From Bryobacterales bacterium (GTDB lineage: Bacteria > Acidobacteriota > Terriglobia > Bryobacterales > Bryobacteraceae): a DNA stretch of 37,692 bases. Within the stretch, counting starts at the first letter, position 1, and every line of letters starts with the position of its first letter. Location: positions 1-37,692 of the forward strand of contig JADZAF010000092.1 of assembly GCA_020852755.1 (NCBI GenBank). The letters run 5' to 3'. A program made the translations under genes and the position numbers. Shown in pieces: positions 32,989 through 37,692 of this stretch. The notes under the pieces were generated by a model. It saw only the letters and a program-made list of their open reading frames with translations, was not told the origin of the DNA and did not search any database.

Positions 32989-35622
32989 ATGATCCGTTTC
33001 GACAAACTGACCCAGCGGGCCCAGGAATCCGTGCAACGAGCCCAGGCCCAGGCCGAAAAGAACCAGAGCCAGGCGATCCACCCGGTGCATCTGCTGGTGT
33101 CCCTGGCCACCGAACAGGAAGGCGTTATCCGCCCGCTGCTGGAGAAGTGCGGCGTGAATCCGGCCCTGGTAATTCAGGAGGCCGAGCGGATCCAGCAGGC
33201 CATCCCGAAGGTGAGCGGCGTGCAGACCGGCATCTTCCTCACCCCGCCCCTGAACGAAATCCTGGAACGGGCCTTTGAGGAAGCGGCCCGGTTCAAGGAC
33301 GAGTTTGTCTCCACCGAGCATCTTCTGCTGGCCCTCTCCCAGCAGAAGAACGACCCGGCCGGGCAACTCCTGGACCGGGCCGGCGCCACCCACGACGCCA
33401 TCCTGAAGGCCCTGGTATCGATACGCGGCACGCAGCGGGTGACCGACCAGAACCCGGAATCGAAGTACCAGGCGCTGGAACGGTACGCCGTGGATCTGAC
33501 CGAGGCGGCCCGGAAGGGCAAGCTCGACCCGGTGATCGGCCGGGACGACGAGATCCGGAGGGTGATGCAGGTGTTGAGCCGGCGCACCAAGAACAATCCG
33601 GTGCTGATCGGGGAGCCGGGCGTCGGCAAGACCGCCATCGTGGAGGGCCTGGCCCAGCGCATCGTGCGCGGCGACGTGCCCGAGCAGTTGCGTAATAAGC
33701 GGCTGGTATCTCTGGATATGGGAACCCTGGTGGCAGGCACCAAGTTCCGGGGAGAATTCGAAGATCGTCTGAAGGCCGTGCTGAAGGAGATCACCGAATC
33801 GGGCGGCGAATTCATCTGTTTCATCGACGAGCTGCACACGGTGGTCGGCGCGGGCGCCTCGGAAGGGGCCATTGATGCAGCCAACATGCTGAAACCAGCC
33901 CTGGCGCGCGGGGACCTGCGCTGCGTGGGCGCCACCACATTGAACGAGTACCGCAAGCACGTCGAAAAGGACGCCGCCCTGGCGCGCCGCTTCCAGACGG
34001 TGCTGGTCGGCGAGCCGTCGGTGGACGACACGGTGAACATCCTGCGGGGACTGAAGGAGCGCTTCGAGATCCACCACGGCGTGCGTATCAAGGACTCGGC
34101 CATCGTGGCCGCGGCCGTGCTTTCGCACCGCTACATCAGCGACCGCTTCCTGCCGGACAAGGCCATCGACCTGGTGGATGAAGCCGGCTCCGCTCTGCGC
34201 CTGCAGATCGGCTCGATGCCGCTGGAGATCGACCAGATCGACCGCCGCATCACCAGCCTGGAAATCGAACGCCAGGCCCTCAGCCGGGAATCCGATACGG
34301 TTTCCCGCGAGCGCCTGCGGGTGGCGGAAAACGAACTGGAAAAGCTGCGGGCCGAAGCGGCCGTGCTCAAGGAGCGCTGGAACCACGAGAAGAGCGTGAT
34401 CGACCGGGTGCGCAGCCTGAAGGAGGAGCAGGAGCGGCTGCGCCAGGAAGAGGAGAAAGCGACCCGCACCGGCGACTGGGAGCGCGCCGCGCAGTTGAAA
34501 TACGGGCGCCTGGCCGAGATCGAAAAAGAGATGGCCGTGGCCACCAAGGAACTGGAGGCCATCAAGAGCGGCAGCGCGCTGCTGAAGGAGGAGATCGACG
34601 AAGAGGACATCGCCCGCATCGTGGCCAAGTGGACCGGAATCCCGGTGGCGCGGATGATGGAGGGCGAGATCCAGAAACTGGTCCACATGGAGGAGCGGCT
34701 CCACAAGCGCGTGGTGGGCCAGGATGAGGCCCTGAAGCTGGTCTCCAACGCCATCAGGCGCAACCGGGCGGGGCTGAGCGATCCCAACCGTCCCATCGGC
34801 AGCTTCCTGTTCCTGGGACCCACCGGCGTGGGCAAAACCGAGATGGCGCGGGCTTTGGCCGAGTTCCTGTTCGATGACGAGAAGGCCGTGGTGCGGATCG
34901 ACATGTCGGAGTACATGGAGCGCCACGCGGTTTCACGCATGATCGGAGCGCCCCCGGGCTACGTGGGCTACGACGAGGGCGGGCAGTTGACCGAGCACGT
35001 GCGCCGCAGGCCCTACTCGGTGGTCCTGTTCGACGAAGTGGAGAAGGCCCACTCCGAGGTGTTCAATGCCATGCTGCAGATCCTCGACGACGGCCGGCTC
35101 ACCGACGGGCACGGCCGGACCGTGGACTTCAAGAACACGATCATCATCATGACGTCCAACGTGGGATCGGGCACCATTCGGGATTCGGTTCCCATCGGCT
35201 TTTCGGTGAACACCCCGGACAGCCGCAACCAGACCCTGCGCCAGAAGCTGATGGAGGCGTTGAAGAGCACCTTCCGGCCCGAGTTCCTCAACCGGGTGGA
35301 CGACATTATCGTGTTCAACCCGCTGAGCCGCGAGCACCTCTATGAGATTATCGAGATCCAGCTGGAGCGGGTCTCGAGAATGCTGGAAGAGCGCGGCATC
35401 AGGCTGCGGCTGACGGAAAATGCCAAGCAGGTGCTGATCGCCGAGGGCTACGACCCGCAGTACGGGGCGCGTCCCCTGCGACGGGCCATCCAGCGGATGA
35501 TCCAGGACCCGCTGGCGCTCAAGCTGCTCAACGGCGACTTCGGCTCGGGCGATACGGTACTGGTGGACGGAGACCCGGTGTCCCGCGTGCTGCGTTTTGA
35601 GAGAATGGAGATACAGGTATGA
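32989..35622 (+). CDS. clpB: ATP-dependent disaggregase ClpB
   Basis: 877-residue Hsp100 chaperone that threads aggregated proteins through a hexameric ring with DnaK. Repeated Clp-N domain at 1-145; first AAA+ module with Walker A GEPGVGKT (208-215) and Walker B FIDELH; M-domain coiled coil at about 405-525 (heptad-rich, many Glu/Lys/Arg), which marks ClpB rather than ClpA or ClpC; second AAA+ with GPTGVGKT (610-617), VLFDEVEKA and the pore motif GYVGYDEGG. No IGF/L loop for ClpP is evident. AAAGG at 32974-32978 is a modest Shine-Dalgarno. The TGA overlaps the htpX ATG (ATGA), so the two are translationally coupled. Confidence 0.97.
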   Translation: MIRFDKLTQRAQESVQRAQAQAEKNQSQAIHPVHLLVSLATEQEGVIRPLLEKCGVNPALVIQEAERIQQAIPKVSGVQTGIFLTPPLNEILERAFEEAARFKDEFVSTEHLLLALSQQKNDPAGQLLDRAGATHDAILKALVSIRGTQRVTDQNPESKYQALERYAVDLTEAARKGKLDPVIGRDDEIRRVMQVLSRRTKNNPVLIGEPGVGKTAIVEGLAQRIVRGDVPEQLRNKRLVSLDMGTLVAGTKFRGEFEDRLKAVLKEITESGGEFICFIDELHTVVGAGASEGAIDAANMLKPALARGDLRCVGATTLNEYRKHVEKDAALARRFQTVLVGEPSVDDTVNILRGLKERFEIHHGVRIKDSAIVAAAVLSHRYISDRFLPDKAIDLVDEAGSALRLQIGSMPLEIDQIDRRITSLEIERQALSRESDTVSRERLRVAENELEKLRAEAAVLKERWNHEKSVIDRVRSLKEEQERLRQEEEKATRTGDWERAAQLKYGRLAEIEKEMAVATKELEAIKSGSALLKEEIDEEDIARIVAKWTGIPVARMMEGEIQKLVHMEERLHKRVVGQDEALKLVSNAIRRNRAGLSDPNRPIGSFLFLGPTGVGKTEMARALAEFLFDDEKAVVRIDMSEYMERHAVSRMIGAPPGYVGYDEGGQLTEHVRRRPYSVVLFDEVEKAHSEVFNAMLQILDDGRLTDGHGRTVDFKNTIIIMTSNVGSGTIRDSVPIGFSVNTPDSRNQTLRQKLMEALKSTFRPEFLNRVDDIIVFNPLSREHLYEIIEIQLERVSRMLEERGIRLRLTENAKQVLIAEGYDPQYGARPLRRAIQRMIQDPLALKLLNGDFGSGDTVLVDGDPVSRVLRFERMEIQV

Positions 35623-36470
35623 CGACGACCAACACCATCAAAACGGTCTTGCTCCTGGGCCTCCTGAGCGCGCTGCTGCTCGTGGGCGGCCAGGCGTTCG
35701 GCGGCAGGCAGGGCCTGTACGCCGGCCTGGGCTTCGCCGTCCTGATGAATTTCGCCGGATACTTTTTCTCCGACAAGATCGCGCTGCGCATGTACTCGGC
35801 CCAGCCGGTCACGGAAACGGACAACGCGCAGGTCTACCAGCGGGTGGCTCCCATGGTGCGCAACCTGTGCCAGCGCATGGAAATCCCCATGCCGAAGCTG
35901 TGGCTGATTCCGGAGGAATCGCCCAACGCATTCGCCACCGGGCGTAATCCCAAGCACGCCTCGGTGGCGTTCACTTACGGGCTGCTGAAACTGATGGATG
36001 AGCGGGAGGTGGAGGGCGTGATCGCCCACGAACTGGGCCACGTCAAGAACCGCGACATCCTTATCAGCAGCGTGGCCGCCACCATCGCGGCGGCCATCAC
36101 CATGCTGGCCCGCATGGCCTTCTGGTTCGGTGGCGCGGGGCGCGACGACGAGAACCGGGGCAGCGCTTTGGGCGGCCTGTTCATGTTGATCCTGGCGCCC
36201 ATCGCGGCGATGCTGATCCAGATGGCCATCTCGCGCACCCGGGAATATGCGGCCGATGCCAGCGCGGCCAGGTACACCGGGACGCCCTACGGGCTGATCT
36301 CGGCGCTGCAGAAGCTGGAGAACTGGTCCAAGCGGCTGCCCATGGAGGCCTCGCCGGCCACGGCCCACATGTTCATCATCAAGCCCTTCGGCGGCGGCGC
36401 CCTGATGCGGCTCTTCTCCACCCACCCTTCCACCGAGGAGCGCATTGCCCGGCTGCAGCAGCTGCGGTAA
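35619..36470 (+). CDS. htpX: Membrane zinc metalloprotease HtpX
   Basis: 283-residue M48-family inner-membrane protease that degrades misfolded membrane proteins. Two N-terminal hydrophobic helices (about 7-25 and 35-52), the zinc motif HELGH at 137-141, two more hydrophobic segments (about 148-170 and 185-203), then EYAADASAA carrying the third zinc ligand Glu. The C-terminus has the family [18 protein letters not shown]. The ATG overlaps the clpB stop and has GGAG 8 nt upstream (35607-35610). Coupling to clpB joins soluble and membrane protein quality control in one transcript. Confidence 0.95.
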   Translation: MTTTNTIKTVLLLGLLSALLLVGGQAFGGRQGLYAGLGFAVLMNFAGYFFSDKIALRMYSAQPVTETDNAQVYQRVAPMVRNLCQRMEIPMPKLWLIPEESPNAFATGRNPKHASVAFTYGLLKLMDEREVEGVIAHELGHVKNRDILISSVAATIAAAITMLARMAFWFGGAGRDDENRGSALGGLFMLILAPIAAMLIQMAISRTREYAADASAARYTGTPYGLISALQKLENWSKRLPMEASPATAHMFIIKPFGGGALMRLFSTHPSTEERIARLQQLR

Positions 36471-36484
36471 GACGAATCCCACGC

Positions 36485-36508
36485 CCGGGGCGGTCTTCCC
36501 CGCCCCGG
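36485..36508. terminator. Hairpin after htpX
   Basis: CCGGGGCGG at 36485-36493 pairs perfectly with CCGCCCCGG at 36500-36508 around a 6-nt loop; TCTTTC follows shortly after. A plausible end of the clpB-htpX transcript with a poor T-tract. Confidence 0.6.
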
Positions 36509-36530
36509 CTCTTTCGCGCGCGCTCACGCC

Positions 36531-37691
36531 ATGACGACGGTGCGCGTGAACCGCAAGGCCGCGGAGCGGATCGCCGCCGGCCACCCCTGGATCTTCTCGA
36601 GCGACGTGCTGGACCGGGGCGGGGCCGAAGCGGGCTCGGTGGTGCTGGTGGTGAACGAGCGCAACCGCACCCTGGGCACGGCCCACTACAGTTCCACTTC
36701 CCAGATCTGCCTGCGCCTGCTGTCCCGCCGCGCGGAGGATACCGGCCGCGAGTTCTTCCTGGCGCGGCTGCGGGCGGCGGAGAACTACCGGCGCCAGGTG
36801 GTTTCCGGCACGGAGGCCTACCGCGCGGTTCACGCCGAGGCCGACCTGCTGCCCGGCCTGATCGTGGACCGCTACGGCGATTATCTGGCCGTGCAGACGC
36901 TGGACCAGGGCATGGATCGCGCCAGGGAAACCATCCTCGACTGTCTTCGCGAGATCTACGCGCCGCGCGGTGTCGTGCTGCGGAACGACGCTTCCGTGCG
37001 GGCCCGCGAAGACCTGCCGCTGATCTCCCAGGTGGCCTGCGGCGAGGTCCCCGGGCGGGTGGCGGTGCGGATCAACGGTTTTCTCTTCCACGCCGATCTG
37101 ATCAAGGGGCAGAAGACCGGGGTCTACCTGGACCAGCGCGAGAACTACCTGGCGGCGGCGGCCTACGCTTCGGGCCGCGCCCTGGACTGCTTCACCTCCT
37201 CGGGCGGCTTCGCCCTGCACATGGCGGCCCGGTGCGAATCGGTGGAGGCGGTAGACAGCTCCCCGGAGACGCTGGAGACGGCCCGGGCCAACGCCGCCGC
37301 CAACCAGACGGCCGGCATCGAGTTTCGCGAGGCCAACGTCTTCGATCTGCTGGCTGCCTACGCCGCCGCCCGCCGGCGCTTCCAGACCGTGGTGCTGGAC
37401 CCGCCCGCTTTCGCCAAATCGCGCGCGGCTCTGGAACCGGCCGCCCGGGGATACAAAGAGATTAACCTGCGGGCTTTGCGCCTGCTGGATACCGGCGGCG
37501 TGCTGGCGACCTGCTCCTGCTCCCACCATCTGAGCGAGGCGATGCTGCTGGAGATCGTGGCCGGGGCGGCCCTGGACGCCGGCCGCACGCTGCGGGTGCT
37601 GGAACGGCGCACCCAGGCGCGCGACCATCCCATCCTGCTGACGGTGCCCGAGACGCACTACCTGAAGTGCCTGCTGCTGCAGGTGCTCTGA
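36531..37691 (+). CDS. rlmI: RlmI-like 23S rRNA (cytosine-C5) methyltransferase
   Basis: 386-residue SAM-dependent RNA methyltransferase. N-terminal PUA-like domain at about 3-70 (RKAAERIAAGHPWIFSSDV), a linker domain with AEADLLPGLIVDRYGDYL, then the Rossmann methyltransferase: VYLDQRENY, SAM motif ALDCFTSSGGFALHMA, VVLDPPAFAKS and the catalytic-cysteine region TCSCSHH. E. coli RlmI makes m5C1962 in 23S rRNA; the same target is inferred, not shown. No Shine-Dalgarno is visible before the ATG. The stop codon ends one base before the end of the window, so the gene is complete. Confidence 0.88.
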   Translation: MTTVRVNRKAAERIAAGHPWIFSSDVLDRGGAEAGSVVLVVNERNRTLGTAHYSSTSQICLRLLSRRAEDTGREFFLARLRAAENYRRQVVSGTEAYRAVHAEADLLPGLIVDRYGDYLAVQTLDQGMDRARETILDCLREIYAPRGVVLRNDASVRAREDLPLISQVACGEVPGRVAVRINGFLFHADLIKGQKTGVYLDQRENYLAAAAYASGRALDCFTSSGGFALHMAARCESVEAVDSSPETLETARANAAANQTAGIEFREANVFDLLAAYAAARRRFQTVVLDPPAFAKSRAALEPAARGYKEINLRALRLLDTGGVLATCSCSHHLSEAMLLEIVAGAALDAGRTLRVLERRTQARDHPILLTVPETHYLKCLLLQVL

Positions 37692-37692
37692 C

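Overview
The window looks like chromosomal DNA of a high-GC member of the Acidobacteriota, probably the Solibacter/Bryobacter group. This is inferred from gene content: three Oar-like TonB-dependent receptors with an N-terminal carboxypeptidase-regulatory domain, a secreted protein ending in a TIGR03437-type domain, Tat-exported Gfo/Idh/MocA and aldo/keto reductase proteins, and an otherwise ordinary housekeeping set. No rRNA, tRNA, CRISPR array, insertion sequence, integrase or prophage gene was seen.

Layout: (1) 1-598: nineteen 18-nt tandem units running off the left edge, then the gyrA leader. (2) 599-8271, all plus: gyrA (TTG start), a large secreted NIDO/HEAGH/TIGR03437 protein that overlaps lipA by one base, lipA, and a secreted TPR protein. 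(3) 8279-10610: a minus-strand Gfo/Idh oxidoreductase facing, across a short divergent gap, a 47-residue basic protein and a xylose-isomerase-like TIM-barrel protein that overlap by ATGA. (4) 10668-17858: two TonB receptors separated by about 460 nt of leader DNA. (5) 17967-23074, minus: an operon of methyltransferase, GNAT acetyltransferase, folP and a polytopic GT-C/YfhO-like membrane protein. (6) 23276-25310, plus: a Cys-rich membrane-anchored protein, a rhodanese, and an MtaA/UroD-type zinc methyltransferase. (7) 25420-31125, plus: a third TonB receptor, an aldo/keto reductase and an amidohydrolase. (8) 31173-32126, minus: a DHH-family phosphoesterase. (9) 32444-37691, plus: hsp20, clpB and htpX, a protein-quality-control group, followed by an RlmI-like rRNA methyltransferase.

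Expression signals: gyrA, the TonB receptors, hsp20, clpB, htpX and the aldo/keto reductase have Shine-Dalgarno sequences. At least two genes (rhodanese 23959, amidohydrolase 29821) instead carry a -10-like box 6-8 nt before the ATG and no Shine-Dalgarno, which suggests leaderless mRNAs. Most operon ends carry strong GC-rich hairpins with little or no T-tract; the clearest is a 15-bp perfect hairpin at 17867-17899 between convergent genes.

I do not see a clear-cut new multi-gene system. The items most worth a second look are the hexapeptide-periodic repeat at the left edge, the natural isoleucine at the quinolone-determining site of GyrA, the Cys-rich two-knuckle membrane protein beside the rhodanese/methyltransferase pair, the tiny basic ORF at 9535, the leaderless-looking starts, and the methyltransferase with an added zinc ribbon and beta-rich tail. 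Functions are family-level assignments from reading the sequences; no database search was run.
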